From Struthidea cinerea (taxonomy: Eukaryota; Chordata; Aves; Passeriformes; Corcoracidae): a stretch of DNA of 64,000 nucleotides. A program made the position numbers and the translations under genes. The stretch spans positions 808,079-872,078 of the forward strand of contig VZTI01000583.1 in assembly GCA_013397865.1 (NCBI GenBank), written 5' to 3'. Position 1 is the first letter of the stretch; every line of letters begins with the position of its first letter. The notes under the pieces were generated by a model. That model had not been told where the DNA came from. It was given only the letters and a program-made list of their open reading frames with translations, and made no database searches. Below are positions 49,761 to 62,666 of the stretch, one piece after another.

Positions 49761-51883
49761 CAAATGGGATGAAATGAGGTGGGATACATAGTTCGAATAC
49801 CAGTCAAATCTACAAGGCAGGGGCACGGTCCTCTATAGTCTTTCACTCAAGGAACTCTAGATGTCCTGGTAAATAACTTTATTCATCTTGCATCCAAGGT
49901 GTGTAATATGCCTATATACTTGTTTGATGATTCATTTTGACTCCTCATTATAAGGGCAAAAGCCTTTTTAGATCATATATGCTCTGTGTGCCTGTGGATG
50001 TGACCAAGATGATTTTTTACTCCCCTGCATTGCTGTTAGTCTATTATAAGGGTTTTTTTTCACCTGAGACATTCAATTCTGGGCTGGACTCTGTCTAGTA
50101 AGAAGGTATTTCTTCACACTTGAGATTCACTGAATGTGTCAGATGATGTGAAACCCAAACTTGCGCATCCAGTATTTCTGATCAGAATTCCCAGGCAGAA
50201 ACGTGACTCGTCGTGCAGCCAGTGCCTATGGAATGTGCCTGTGTGAATGCAGGGAGGTCCTTGCAGTGCCTAGTCCTGATGGAAGAAGCCTGTCCAGACT
50301 GCCAGTGCCCAGTCTCCTGTGCACACTGACTGACCTTTGTTGAGGAGTTTGGAAAATATAAAAGACTTGGTAACATCCCTTTTATGTGAGCACATGCCAG
50401 ATGATGCAGGTCAAACGGAGGGATTGTACCTTCTCCCCAGAGAAATTGCCTTCTGAGGCTGCTGTGAAGAAGCTGGGGCATGCTAAGCTTTTTGGTATCT
50501 CCTTCTGGTGGGCATTAAATTCTGAAACAGTGTCATGATGAAGATAGTGCCCTGAAAGGCAAAGATGTAGAAGAATTCAAGTTGTTTTTTTTCTTTTAAG
50601 CTGTGTTCTTTCTGTATTTTGGCAACAACTGTTTAAAAGTTGTGAGTTGTTAGGTGTGTCTCAAGGCAGTTTTATCTATCATTAACCAGAACCCTGATGT
50701 TATTACATCAACAAGCTTGCAATACAGACTTGGTGCATTTAAATGGATATATCTATATTTTGCATAAAATTAGGGGATTGTTTATATTAAAAAAACAAAC
50801 AAACAAAAAAAAAACCCTGTAGTTTTTTGTGCAGGGCAACTGCTGGGCTGACTCATATATTCAGAGGGCTCTCTCTTCCCCTACCACATCTTTCCCTTCA
50901 GCTGCATGAGTGGTAAGGAAGGGCTGCCACTTCATTTAGCCTCTGGAGAAGGGGCTGACACGTACTTTGCCAGTGCATTTCACAAGTCACAAGACAGGAG
51001 ATCACGTATCTTAGTTCTGTCCCTGGCTGTGAGAGAAGAATGTGGCTTATGGGTCTCATAGGGGGTAATCAAAGCTCAATCAGCCTGAAAGACATTGCAG
51101 CTGACTAGTGAAGATATAGACTTACTGTGCTATAGTCCTGCTTTCTGGCCAAGGTGACCTTTGGTAACCTCAGCGTTAGTGTTGCTCTGAAATATGGCAG
51201 CAGCTTGAACTCAACTGTCTTCCATAATTGGGATTTATGGCCTTGGTCAGTAATAAGGACAAAGAAATGTGCAATATCAATCACAGCAAGTTATGAGTAC
51301 GTGAACTAGAGTTAGCTCAGGGAACTGGCTCAGAGGTTACAGAAGTATTGGTGTGAGAGCAACATCCATCTATTCTTCACACCTGTCCCTGAACCAATCT
51401 TCGTCATTACTGTCATCGCTTCTTTATGGCGTGTCTTTTCACTCAGGCTAGAAAAGGGGTAAGATCAAAACATGCTGAATGTTTTTTATTTATAATGCTC
51501 TTGCTTTCATCAATATTTGGGGATCATCTTGCAAAGTATGGTGGTTTTGAATAGATCTTTAAAAAAATCAATGCAATCTGATGAAAATCTTGGAAAAAAC
51601 CTCAGAATTTGTATTTTTTTACTCTCTTTTAGTTTCTACCGTTTGTTTTTTCATCAAAGGTATTCTGCTCAGCGCTTCCTCTGAGGATGGTTTTTGTCAG
51701 TTTATGGAAATCTTTGTATGACAGAAGTTTCTGTGAAAGTGAGAATTTCTGAATCAGCCTTTACTCTTGAATGGAACTCATTATCTCCATTACCGCTGCT
51801 TCCCAGTTATTTTCAATACTTGATGAAAGTCTGTTCTGTTTTCTGTTGATAAACTATATTCAACCTCAGGAAACTGGTGCATA
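49761..51883. other. Non-coding DNA, no gene seen
   Basis: An A-rich tract with (AAAC)n character lies at 50789-50814 on the plus strand; no clear AATAAA precedes it. No gene or transposon was recognised. Confidence 0.5.
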
Positions 51884-51925
51884 GCTTCTCAAAACCACTG
51901 GTATGCTTCTCAAAACCTTTGGCTG
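51884..51925 (+). repeat. Short 21-bp tandem duplication
   Basis: GCTTCTCAAAACC occurs at 51884 and again at 51905, with similar following bases (ACTGG, TTTGG). The exact 21-base period indicates a small tandem duplication. Confidence 0.7.
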
Positions 51926-51929
51926 TTTT

Positions 51930-54423
51930 ATATTCACTGTATTTTTTTTTTTTGAGGTGTCTCTAGGTGTATGGAATGAAAAACACAGGGTCACTCTCTA
52001 GGCGTGGACATTGGTAAGATGTAGCCTCCAAAGTGACTAATGGATTTTTCTAAAATTATGTTAGATTCCTTCAAAAACACTAATCTGGTACACCTTTTCC
52101 TAATAAACCGAATCTTAACTTCTATTTCAAAATTACATGTTTGCAGTGCTGTTAAGAACATCAATTCTGCTTTGAAATTACCCAGTCTGTCAGAGTTATT
52201 ATGAAAGTTCTTCAGTTTCTAATTTTTTTTTCTATTTACATTCTTTCCCTTTACTTTTGAGTTGTTTTACATGTAGGTGCCTTTGCTGTCACAATGGCTT
52301 TCATGAGACCGAAGGGGAAAAGCAAGCACCTTTCTGCCAGGTGTTTTGAATCTACTTCTTCTCTCTTAATAAAAAGCAGCGTTCCACCTGCTCTTGAATG
52401 TGCGCATCTCCACTGCCAGTCCTATCCCAACCTCACACCCCTCCAGCTGTGCACGTTTCTTTTTACGAGACAAGCCTGTGGAGAAGGATGGCAATCATTG
52501 CTTGGTCCCCATCTGAAATAAATTCCCAAGATGAAGGATGGCTTCTCAGATTGGAAGCTCTTGTCAGAATAATGATGCTTTTCAGGCCCTTAGCAGTTTA
52601 GGTTTCCTTCAAGAAGGAACGTCTATCAGTAAAAGATGCCATAGAAAACCTATATGTTGTGTTTAATTCTATTCTTGGCAAATCTTGTTATAGACAGATA
52701 TGATCTGAGTGATATTCCTTATGACTTTGGTATGGATAAAGAATGGACCATTTAAAAAAAACAGCTGGTGGTAGACAGACCCACCCACTGTTTGCCCCTC
52801 AAGTCACCATGGTTTTGCAGTCAAACCTGTTTATATACCTCTTATGTTTACTTTCTTTTTTTTCTGGTCGTACAGGAGAGGTAGTGGAAGCATTATGAAA
52901 GCACTAGCTTTCTTACATTATTTTTTAATGTGAAAGAGAGAAATCTGGATAAAGAAGTGCATAGTGTATGTGTTCATATTTGTATACATATGTTTGTCAC
53001 TCCTGTCAGTGACACTCTGAAGGGAACCCGTCCTGCAGGGGACCCAGTAGACCCACTCATGTGAACATGAAGGCAGTACAGCAGCTAGATGCCTCCAGGC
53101 ATCTTGTTGAACCAAACTTCTTGAAACTGACTTGTCAACTGCATATCCACAGAGTTTCTAATGGATTGGTATGGAAGTAATAAACTCGTATGATTGCACT
53201 TGGGAAAACTAATTCAGTTAAAACTTTACATATTTGTACAATTATTCAACATACTTTCTCCTGTCTGTTGTAAAGTTAGATAAGGTTCCTTATGATGCTA
53301 TAATATTTAATGCTTGTCATTAAAGAAATGCTTTCCTGTATCAGGCGATATTGAACCAGAGAATAAAGAAGGTTTCTCTCTGGGTGTCTTGTGGAGAATG
53401 AAATGGTCATATTTATGTGTACTCAAAACTGTTATGAGTATGTTAGTGGGAATGGAAATATCATAGTGGAAAAGAGTGCTACAGTGAGGAGCTTGTGTCC
53501 TGCAGAGATGGGCCAGGTGTGTTATCAGCTCTGTGAAACACTGGAGAGGCAGATGTGGACACCCCTGCCAGTCACAGATCAAATGAGAAGACCAGAAGAA
53601 AGAGCTGGAAGAGATGTCAAGTAGTGTCTTGAGTGTAAATTAGATCCTTGGTGGTCCTGGGAGCCTGGCGTCCTTGAGAGCTCACAGTTGTGTGCCTTTG
53701 AAAGCCTCCATCTACTATTCAGATGGGTTTTGCAGCAGTACCTTGCTGCTTGACCTGTGATTCCTGTTATTTATGACCCCCATTCCACTTCTCTTGGCTG
53801 GATTCATTCCACTGTGGTCATTCTAATGGGATTCGAATTTCCTTTCTAAAATAAATGCCTGTCCTCCCTCAACCTTCTTCCTTGTGTCCACCTCAGTTTA
53901 GCAAATTACACAGCCACAAAGTATTCCCCTGGTTGCTGCCTTCTGCCGTCCACCACCTGCTCACGTGACAGTTTTGGGTTGAAAACATTGCTTCTGTGTC
54001 CCTGACTTCTTCCTTCGGTACAATGTTTTCCTCTTTAATTTTATTTCTTTTATGGAAATGGCCCTTCTGGAGGAAGGTCGTGTTGTTTCTACCCTTTTAG
54101 AAAGGCAGGGAGGGTGTTTGGTTTTACCCACAGCAGCCAGAGTGCAGTATGCTGTTTCTATAAATGGACTGCTACAGGGTTTTGTTATGAAACAGCCTTT
54201 GATATAGGATGGCCACAGTCTTAGAGCTTCCAAATATAATTCAGCCATCTATAAAAATGACAAATATTTATGTGCCCACAGGATAGGAACATATATGTTT
54301 CCATGAGCTCAGTTGTGCTATCCTGAGGTTAAACTGAGAACTGCTGTCTTAATGTTGAGGGACAAGTGTTGACTGCATCTCTTTTTCATCCCTTCTGCCT
54401 TTGAGCTTTGGAGCTGGATGCTC
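51930..54423. other. Non-coding DNA, no gene seen
   Basis: Short frames only, none longer than 95 codons. Simple AT-rich sequence with T runs near 51945. No transposon was recognised before the LTR. Confidence 0.5.
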
Positions 54424-54687
54424 TGGTTTCAGTTGGGATGGAGTTAATTTTCTTCCTAGTAGCTGGTACAGTGCTGTCTTTTTGGATTCAGTATGAGAAT
54501 AATGTTGATAACACACAACATTATGTTTTACTGGTTGCTAAGCAGTGCTTGCTCTAAGTGAAGGACTTTTCAGTTTCCCAGGCTCTGCTAGTGAGCAGGT
54601 GCACAATGAGCTGGGAGGAAGTGTGGCCAGGACAGCTGGCCTGAACTGACCTAAGGGATATTCCATACCACAGAATGCCATGCTCAG

Positions 54688-54695
54688 TATATAAA
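54688..54695 (+). promoter_or_regulatory. LTR TATA box
   Basis: TATATAAA within CAGTATATAAACTGGG, about 265 bases into the LTR, is the expected position for the U3 promoter of this family. Whether it is active is unknown. Confidence 0.65.
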
Positions 54696-54872
54696 CTGGG
54701 GAAAATTGGTCAGGAGGCACTGGTCACTGCTCAGGGCCTGGCTGGGTTTTGGTCAGCAGGTGGTGAGCACTGGTACTGTGCATCACTTGCATTTCTTCAG
54801 TTTTATTTCTCTCTCATTTTGGTGCCTCCCTTTTCATTACAATTATTAGTATATTTTTAATTTATTTAAATT

Positions 54873-54878
54873 ATTAAA
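54873..54878 (+). terminator. LTR polyadenylation signal
   Basis: ATTAAA in the AT-rich part of the LTR, followed by TCTTCTTATC. It is a common variant hexamer placed as expected downstream of the TATA box. Confidence 0.5.
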
Positions 54879-55001
54879 ACTCTTCTTATCTCTACCCAAG
54901 GATTTTACCTTCTGTCTTTTCCAATTCTCCTCCCCATCCCACTGGGTGGTGGGGTGAGGTGCACATGATATTTAGTTGCCAGCTGCTGTTAAACCACTGC
55001 A

Positions 55002-55889
55002 CTGAACTGGCCAGTTCTGAGGAAAAGGACAAGAAATAGACTCAAAGTTGTCCTGTTTTGGCACAGATCATTCAGCAGTCTGACACTAAAGAAAGGAAGC
55101 TATGCAGAAAAAGGACTTTGGTCCTTCCAATTTGTGATATGCAGTATTGAGTCAGGTGAAGGTGTAGAAGAGCTCTGCCCAATCTTAATCCAAATGGACC
55201 TGAAGTTACCAGATTTTCAAGGACCACTTCTTGAGTGAAGTGCAAGAATGTACAAGTTCCAAAAATGTGACAGGGATTTATAACAGTTGAAGTTTGGGGC
55301 CTTTTTTTCTGTTTCATTGCTTCCTGTGACCAGAAGGACTAGGCAGGGATGGGGGAAAAAAAGAAGACATCAAAGCAATAGGCAGAACACTGAAAATTTG
55401 TGAAACAGTTTTGCTGGCAGAAGCACTAAAAAATTCTCAAGACTATACTCACAGAAATGTCCAAGCCTTTAAGGAGTTGGTTTTCAAATTAATTTTTTAG
55501 TTTTATGTGGTTTGCTCATCAGTGCCACAGCAACGGGACATGGCATTTCCCAGGGATAATTGAATATTCCCATAATGTTGCCAGGTGACCTGTAGGTCCC
55601 ACAGTAACATTACTCAGAGAGACAGAAATGGGACCTCAAGACAAATGCCTTCCTTCAGCTGTCTTTTTTCCTGTTTTTAGGAAAGCAACAGGTCATGCAA
55701 AACAAGAGACTCATGAGCCAATGAGGATTTTTGACATGAAATGATGGATTCTGGAGAAATGATTCAACCAGTCAGGGTTGCAAGCATTTATTCTGCATGA
55801 TGTATGCGGTAATTGTGATCCAGAAACAAAGCCATATGCCACAGGGCTCTAAATGTATACCTAATTTTCTGTTTTCATGATATAAAAAT
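55002..55889. other. Non-coding DNA, no gene seen
   Basis: Single-copy sequence after the LTR. No gene or repeat was recognised. Confidence 0.5.
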
Positions 55890-56060
55890 AGCAACAATAA
55901 TCTATTTATAGACAATGGAAAGACATTTATTAACTGGCCAAAATCAGTTCAGCGCATCAGCTCCTCCTGGCTAGGCATTAAACCTCCAGGAAATATCTCT
56001 GCTTCACTGTTATTGCTTCATTATTTACACTAACTATCACAATCATTTGTCTAAATATTT
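55890..56060. promoter_or_regulatory. Candidate enhancer: AT-rich non-repetitive block
   Basis: ATCTATTTATAGAC, ACATTTATTAACTGG, GGCATTAAACC, TGCTTCATTATTTACAC and CTAAATATTTGC occur in 170 bp of balanced, non-repetitive sequence. CTATTTATAG resembles an MEF2 site. The resemblance is only suggestive. Confidence 0.25.
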
Positions 56061-56250
56061 GCTTTTCTGATACTGACACCCTGAAGGAGTTCAGGTCAGG
56101 ACATTGTTTGCCTATTGTATAGCATTGCAATATACAAAGATTTAAGTAACTGTGGAAAAGAATAGGAAGCTTAGAAACTGAATGAGCAATGAAGGGGTCT
56201 GGCTTGGAGCACCTGCACAGTACAGTTGTTTTTGATTAAATAATACAACG

Positions 56251-56319
56251 TGCAGCTCTGCAGGAGGTCGGAGCAGATGATCTAATGGGTCTTCCTGCCC
56301 TTGAAATACAAGGACTATG
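56251..56319 (+). mobile_element. Ancient CR1 LINE 3' end
   Basis: CTGCAGGAGGTCGGAGCAGA followed by TGATCTAATGGGTCTTCCTG and CCCTTGAAATAC matches the older amniote CR1 3' end pattern (GCAGGAGGTCAGACTAGATG, then ATCATAATGGTCCCTTCTG). It ends near GGACTATG, the expected terminal repeat position. Upstream sequence is too diverged to extend the call. It is opposite in orientation to the relic at 33.3 kb. Confidence 0.75.
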
Positions 56320-56931
56320 TTGCTGGGCAATTAATGTCAGTGGAGCCAGTGAAGTGAATTTAGGTTGTCCATTTAGATTATCGCAAAACCGATATTTGGT
56401 GAAATAGTTTCCTTGACCTCTCTTCTATTTCCAATAAAGGCAATGTTGTTATGGGAGGGGAAGGGAGGTATTTGGAGTCACCCAACTGATCCACATTCCC
56501 AAACACAGTGTCAGCGACCAGACACTGAGATAGGCATCGAGTGCCCTTTGCTCTTACTCGGTTTCATTTCCTGGGTGTTTTCCTTATTAGGCTGAATGAT
56601 GAGCCAATTGTACAATAAAATGTGTCCTAAGCATATCAGCACGTTGGAATTTAAGAACTCTTCCACATGTAATGAGCTGAGGAGTTACAACACAAAGCAC
56701 ACCTTTCTCTCAAATTGACTGATTAACATAATAAAGTTAAACTCAAAGCAGCTTGCTCTCAACCTGTATTTAGCCTGAAGTGTTTTTCTTGTATTTCAGA
56801 CCTGACAAAGGGCTCATGTGCCTGGAAGCACGTGCCTGCTATTTTCCAGGTATATCAGTTTGTCTAATTAAAAAGCTTACCTCTTCCTACAAGCCTTGCC
56901 ACAGGAATGAATCTACATGGCTAAGCAGGTT
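56320..56931. other. Non-coding DNA with a weak exon-like segment at 56800-56849
   Basis: A strong acceptor tract (GTTTTTCTTGTATTTCAG ending at 56799) is followed by a 50-base segment ending CCAG before GTATAT at 56850. It could be a small lncRNA exon. No linked exon was seen and the donor is weak, so it is not called as a gene. Confidence 0.35.
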
Positions 56932-56975
56932 TCTTTCTTTTTTTTTTTTTTNNNNNNNNNNNNNNNNNNNNNNNN
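56932..56975 (+). repeat. T-rich tract ending in an assembly gap
   Basis: TTTCTTTC runs into a pure T tract and then 24 undetermined bases (56952-56975). The sequence that resumes is not T-rich, so the gap sits at the 3' edge of the tract. Confidence 0.95.
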
Positions 56976-57284
56976 ATCTGGCACTATTTTAAACCATTAG
57001 AAGCATCTTACATAAGAATGACCTGATTTCTGATGACACTGACCATTATACATATAGTTTAAAGTTGGTTTCAGATTCACATATGGTAAATATGCCTTGC
57101 AGGCAGATAATACAGGAGCTAGGTAAACTTACTTTATGACAAAAAGAATTAAGGGGTGACTTAAACACTGCCAATAAACAGATGTGCAGGCAGAAAAATT
57201 GGATGTGTAACTGAGTAGTTGAAGAAATTGCAGGATCCAGTCCCAGACACAGAAGTCAGAAATCCATGAATATTAAATTGCAGA

Positions 57285-57390
57285 GGGTTTTTTGGTTGGT
57301 GTTGGGGTTTTTTCCTGGTTGCTGTAGGTTTGGGGTTTTTTTTTGTTTGTTTGTTTGTTTGTTTGTTTTCTTTTTTTTTTTCTTTCTTTA
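57285..57390 (+). repeat. T-rich, GGTTTT/(TTTG)n low-complexity tract
   Basis: GGTTTTTTGG, GGGGTTTTTT and GGGGTTTTTTTTT steps are followed by (GTTT)n (seven units) and T-rich sequence. The minus-strand frame through it (Lys/Asn/Thr/Gln/Pro-rich) is an artefact of composition. Confidence 0.9.
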
Positions 57391-60300
57391 GAAAGTTTAA
57401 TAAAGTAATTAGTTTTATGCCAAAAATGTAGTGAATCCACAACACTTGTCATCTGCACAGAAAGTTTAGTAACTACTAACCCAGTTTTGAAGTTAGTGGA
57501 CTTGACAGAAGCAGCACAGCCCATGTTCTGCTGTAAGATAGAGTAATTGATCAGAAAGGACCTTTAACTCCTATTTAAGTAGGTTGGGACAGAGAAACTC
57601 TGAAAGGCAGTGAGAGGCTATTTACACATCAAGGTGACCTCTGCTCCAATAGATGGGTTCAAAGAGCTGCATGGTCTCCCAAGAAGAGCATCCAGCTGGT
57701 TGCCTGAAGTCTTTGGAAAGCAGCAAGGTGCCAAGTTTACCTACTCATTGTGTGAGTCCAACATCAATCCTGAATTCAGACAAGTTTGGATTGGCCTCGT
57801 TGTGGGTGGGCACATTGAAACCTTTGAGTTTCACTAAATGGTGGAGTGTTTGATTTTGTTTTCTTTTCCACCAGGCTGCTGTCCTTAGCAGGACTGTGTG
57901 ATGTGAAGAATGGGTGTTCCCAAGAGCCTGCATAATACCCTGGTAATTTTTGCAGAAGCAAGGGCTGGTTTGTTCATTTCAGTGGGACAAGGGAAGAGCA
58001 AAGGTTTGACATGGGATTCCTGGTCAGATGAATGAGGTTGTCAGAGCTGCTCTGCCAGCCCCAGTTTGAAGAGGTTGCTGAGCAGACCTCTGCCATGGTA
58101 GAAAGAAAGTATTTCATGGCAAGACTTCTGACTGTGTGACAGTAGTCCAGAGAAGTCTGTGCTCTGGGAATACGGAAGAGGAGGGAGGAGAAGGCTTTGG
58201 TTTTGCGAGGCTATGATTTATGTAGCTTCGGGTGGTTGCACTCTTTTCTTCTACTCTGACACAAGAGCCTGTTGCTCAGATCCTCAGCCTCATGAGTTGG
58301 TGGACCCACGCATACTTTCCCTTGCTAGTACAGCATAGCTACTTAAATCTAATGATAATTAGTTTTGTTATGTTAATTTCTTAAAAGTTGTCCATTGAAC
58401 CTACTGGTTGGTTGAAAACTGCTAGAGCCCTGCAAAGCTCCATTTCATTAAATTCTGATTCTAAGTGCTATGAAAGTAACACAAAAACCTCTCTTCCTGT
58501 GGAGCTCTGTGCTGTAACTCATCTGGTATGTGCTTGCTAGCTGACAACTCTTGCCAGCTTTCACTCTTAAGCAGTACAGCAGGAGACAGTTTCTCTAAGC
58601 TGGCACCTTCTCTAAATGCCAACAGTCACATCCTATTATCTTAACACCTGGTCAGGGCAAAGCTGAATATAAGTTACAAACCAGAAGTCTGAAGATTAGC
58701 CATAAAGGTTCCTCTGGTGCACTGAAGATCCATGGCTCAAGATACTTATTAGGCAGAATCAAAAATTATAAATTAGTTACTGCCAAAAAACTTGACAATC
58801 ACAAAGCTAATTTCTGGTAGAAACATTTGGTTCTTCTCTAAAAAATAAAAATAGAAAGAGAGTAAAATAATAATATGAGATTTTAAAAAAATTTTTAGGG
58901 CTGAAGCAAATTGTTAAAAGAAAAGATAACACAAGCAGTTCTGACAGGGTGTTTCTCTTAGGAAATGTAACTTATTGATACGTCCAAAGTTAAATTCACA
59001 AACCAGTGTTTCTAACAGACCATTTCTGTGGATCATCCTGAGGTTTATCCCTTAACAAGAGCAAGCCATATAATTATTATTTACCTAGATGACTGTAATT
59101 GAGAACAGCACCTTGCATTCAATTGTTTGTTTTTCCTCTTCCAGATGTGAGATGAAGACCTGATCTGACTGACAGATTAAATGACTTTGATCCTTATAAT
59201 GTTCAGATAAAGCAATCATATGTAATTGAAAATATCTGTTCTAATCAAGAGTCTTTGAGAGCAAGTTAGTCTTCCCTTCTTCCTGCTTCTTGCTTGGTGA
59301 GTTCACTTTCAAGGTATGATACTAAATGTGTCCAAACTCAATCTTTCCTTTTAACCCTTTCCCAGAAAGGACTGGAAGAAGTGTTGTTCAAGCCAGGCAG
59401 AATTCCAGGACATGAAGTGTAGTCTAGTCTCTTAGGATGCTTCTTGACTTCATCCCTTGGCAGCTTTCATTGAGGCCTCACTGACATCTCCTAGATGGGA
59501 AGTGAACCCGTATAAAGACTTACCAAGTTTAACTGGAGCTAATGTACCCTGGAACACACTGATGCATAGAGGTATTATTCTCTGACTAGCTGTTTGTCTT
59601 TCTCCCTGCACCCCCCTATTAATTAGTACATTTTCACACTTAGTTTGGGAGATTTGGCTGCATATGGTACAATTAAATATCACAAATCTTGGGTGCCGAA
59701 GACATACTAAGACATATTAGTCTTCAAAGAATCTTGCTTAATTTCACTGAAGTGCTATGTCAAAATCTGACAAGTTAAAATTACTTCAGCACTGCCTTAG
59801 TAGAACACAACAATCGAGTCATTTACACAGAAACAGGATTGAAGAGCTAATCTTCACTGGGATCTTGATAAGTAACTGCATTTACAATATATATGCAGAA
59901 AAATGTAATGAATTTCTTATTGAGGACATTAAGGCTGGTTCAGCTGGTTCTTGATTATCTTTTTTTGTTTGTTTGTTTTCCTACAAATGGCAAGCGCTGA
60001 CTTAACAACCTGCCTCCAGATATCAGGTTTCATTAAAGTGTTTCTTCTTAAAACTGTTCTGGCTAGTATTAGGTACTTAATGCTAGTTGACATGAGCATC
60101 TAAAAAAGGGTACTCATGTGCCTGTGTGAGCCTGGATCTTAGCAGCTTGTTTTTATTGCCTATTACTGTGCTTCTTGCTGTCAATGGGAGATAACACACC
60201 ACAGTCTCTGAGAGCTACATAGAGCCTTGGGTTGTTTTTTTTTTCCAGGGAAGCAGAACAAATCAGCCCAAATGCTCCCTACCTTATAAATTTCTACAAG

Positions 60301-62081
60301 AGACAACTGGACCTTCCAAAAAGAGAAAGGATACAAAGATTATATAGGTCCTTTAATATGGATAATAATCCCTTGTGCATCAGCTGGCTATTCACATTTG
60401 TGTAAGCATTATGAAAAGGGAGACTTGTCATAATGAACGTGAAGGGAGCTAAGAGATGATCTTGTGGAGTCACACAGGGAGTGCTGAGTTTATCCCTGGC
60501 ATGGTGACTATCGATATTGTCACCTGTGTGATGTCCAAAAGCATTGAAGTGCAGGCAGTCTGTCTCAACAGAGAGGTTTCTTCTCCAAAGACAGCTAGAG
60601 AGAAAGCAGAATCTGGGATATGCAGGTGAAAGTCAGTTGTTTGGGGATGACAAACTATTTGCTTCTCTGGGAATGTTTGGCCACAATGCAGGGATGGGTG
60701 GGAACACATTGGTTCTTGAGCTCAGGCCCAGAGTGGCAAATTGTCTTTAAGAAATTGAGCCCAAACTTGTTAACAAGTACATCTGCTCTAATCTTCCACA
60801 TACCTCAGCACTCAAAACATCCACTGAGACTAAAAAGTCCTGTTATGACAACACTCAATTTACCTCTGCTCTGGATAGTTTCTGCATGGAGCTCAGAAGG
60901 CCCGATTGGAAATTTCTCCTGGTGAATATGCTGACCAGAGTACTGGAAGATATATTCATTAATGTGTAAAACCAAACACAATTAGAAATTTGCCAGATAG
61001 ATATGCATAATCTGCAGTGCCATGTGCAGTTACTTATACATATAGTTCAAGAGCTGATTGCACTGAATATAATTCCATTTTTCACAAATTAGGTCACATG
61101 AGAAAACTGTGAGGAAAAAAGTATGTGAGTGGGGAGTAGACTTGTAGGAAAGAAATAAACACCAGCCCACAGAAAGGGGAGGGGGATCTCCTTCTGGCCA
61201 CAAGCCCTGCATTTCTATAGGAATCTTCCAGGCCCAAGGACAAGAAAGAGTCAGCCTAACTTGACAAACTGGGTGTTAGTGGATAGTAGTGACCTAAAGG
61301 CAAAAGGACTGTAATGCCTCTCTGGCTTGTGAGTATTCCCCACGCCACAGCTCCTGCTTTTGTAATTTGCTCTTGTCAGTTTTATTTATTGCCAATTGTT
61401 CATTTGAATGCATCGGCTGCTGATAGTGACAGGAGAGCTGTGCAGTGAGAGTGCTGGATGTGCACTGTGGAAATATGTTTTACCCATTAGTGTCAGAGCA
61501 AGACGATGAAGGAAACATTTGTACTAATTTTGAGTGGGTGTTTATGCTCTTAAAAGCCACTCTGTTAAAATGACATGAAGGGGATGCAGGCAGGCACAAC
61601 CCCCAGTTCTTCTTTCTTCATGATATTAAAGGAAATTTGTTCCATTTACAAGTCAGAGTATGAGTGCTCATAGGCTTTGCAGAGAACTATGTATTCGGAG
61701 GCACAGATTGAGCTAAGTCTGGTCTGACTCAAGTGTCATTGGCAGGGATCAGCACAGTCCAAATCTGTATTCAGATACATGCCAAACTCTGGAGCAGGAT
61801 AGATCTCTTTTGCTGGTGTCTTATCCCATGGGACACCCAGAGAAGATGAATTTTCCATGTGATTTAAAAGAAAAACTCATCTCTTTCCCAGCACTTGTCT
61901 TTTTAAATGAAAATTTTAATGTAATCTCTAGTCTTAGTTGCTTGTATGTTCCTCCCTAATACTGATTAGCCAATACCCTTTGTCTTCTCGCCTAGCCTTC
62001 TTGCTTCATTCCTTATTCCTTTGCCACGTGATAAGAGAAAGAAATGATCCATCTCAGGGAAGCAGCTGATTCTTCTAGAGG
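57391..62081. other. Non-coding DNA, no gene seen
   Basis: No open frame exceeds 101 codons. AT-rich runs near 58840-58910. The segment around 61310-61460 (GCCAATTGTTC, TTTGAATGCATCGG) is balanced and enhancer-like but weak. No transposon was recognised. Confidence 0.5.
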
Positions 62082-62666
62082 ATGGCTGGCTGGACATCTC
62101 CCTACAGGGAGGCTGGGGCAGGCAGCGACAGCATAGTGCGGGAGCTCAGAACAGGCACACTTCTGATACAGGTGAGGACCAGACATCCTTGGTGCTGGGA
62201 AAATGCTTCCCCGGTTCTGAAAGCAACGACTGTTGCGGTGTTAATGATTGTTCACTACCATCAGTGGATTCTACACCCAGCTGTCATTTCTTACCTCTCC
62301 TCCGTCAAGTGCTTGCCAAGGGAGTTTTGTCTGAGAGATGGCTGCAGCAACCTTGGAAAGGGACACCTGATAATGTTATCACTGCAGCTGAACAGTCATT
62401 TTCCCTTGGCTGGAAAAAAGGGAAATAGCATTTCTGAAGCCATTAAGTACTGTGGCGGTGATTCCCTCCCAAAGGCTCCGCTGGATGTGAGGAGCTATAG
62501 ACCAGGCCAGCTAAGTGCAGACCACTGGCAGCCTGCTTGGAGCTCATCACATGCAGTGTTGTTGAAACGATTGTCATTTATAAATCATTCTGGGGCAACT
62601 CCCCTGTGGCCATACGAGGTATTTCACCCAGCTGGTCAAGACCCCAGGGGTGGCTTGCAACCATAG
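62082..62666. other. 194-codon open stretch, not accepted as a gene; possibly conserved non-coding DNA
   Basis: The plus strand stays open from an ATG at 62082 to 62666, unusually long for this window. The conceptual product has no recognisable domain, signal peptide or repeat, and a second frame (62189-62428) is open within it. Local CpG is mildly raised (GTGCGG, CAACGACTGTTGCGG, GGCGGTG, CTCCGCTGG). The sequence after 62330 (GATAATGTTATCACTGC, CATTTATAAATCATTC) is balanced and enhancer-like. A single-exon gene, a lncRNA exon and a conserved element all remain possible. Confidence 0.3.

Larger units (their letters stand above)
54424..55001 (+). mobile_element. Solo LTR of an endogenous retrovirus (ERVL-type, neoavian)
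   Basis: About 578 bp match a familiar neoavian LTR. The 5' end is TGGTTTCAGTTGGGATGGAG and the inner part has CTAGTAGCTGGTACAGTGCT. A promoter TATATAAA lies at 54688-54695. An AT-rich segment follows, with ATTAAA at 54873-54878 as the polyadenylation signal, then the ATCCCACTGGGTGG motif and a 3' end GTTAAACCACTGCA. The TG...CA termini are intact, and no internal retroviral genes or second LTR lie next to it, so it is a recombined solo LTR. I could not see a convincing target-site duplication. Family assignment is from recognition, not a database search. It is scattered with substitutions but well preserved, so moderately young. Confidence 0.85.

Noticed and set aside
50050..50160. Sequence slightly like internal CR1 3' UTR (AAGGTATTTCTTCAC)
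   Set aside because: The similarity is limited to one short segment with no recognisable CR1 terminus after it.
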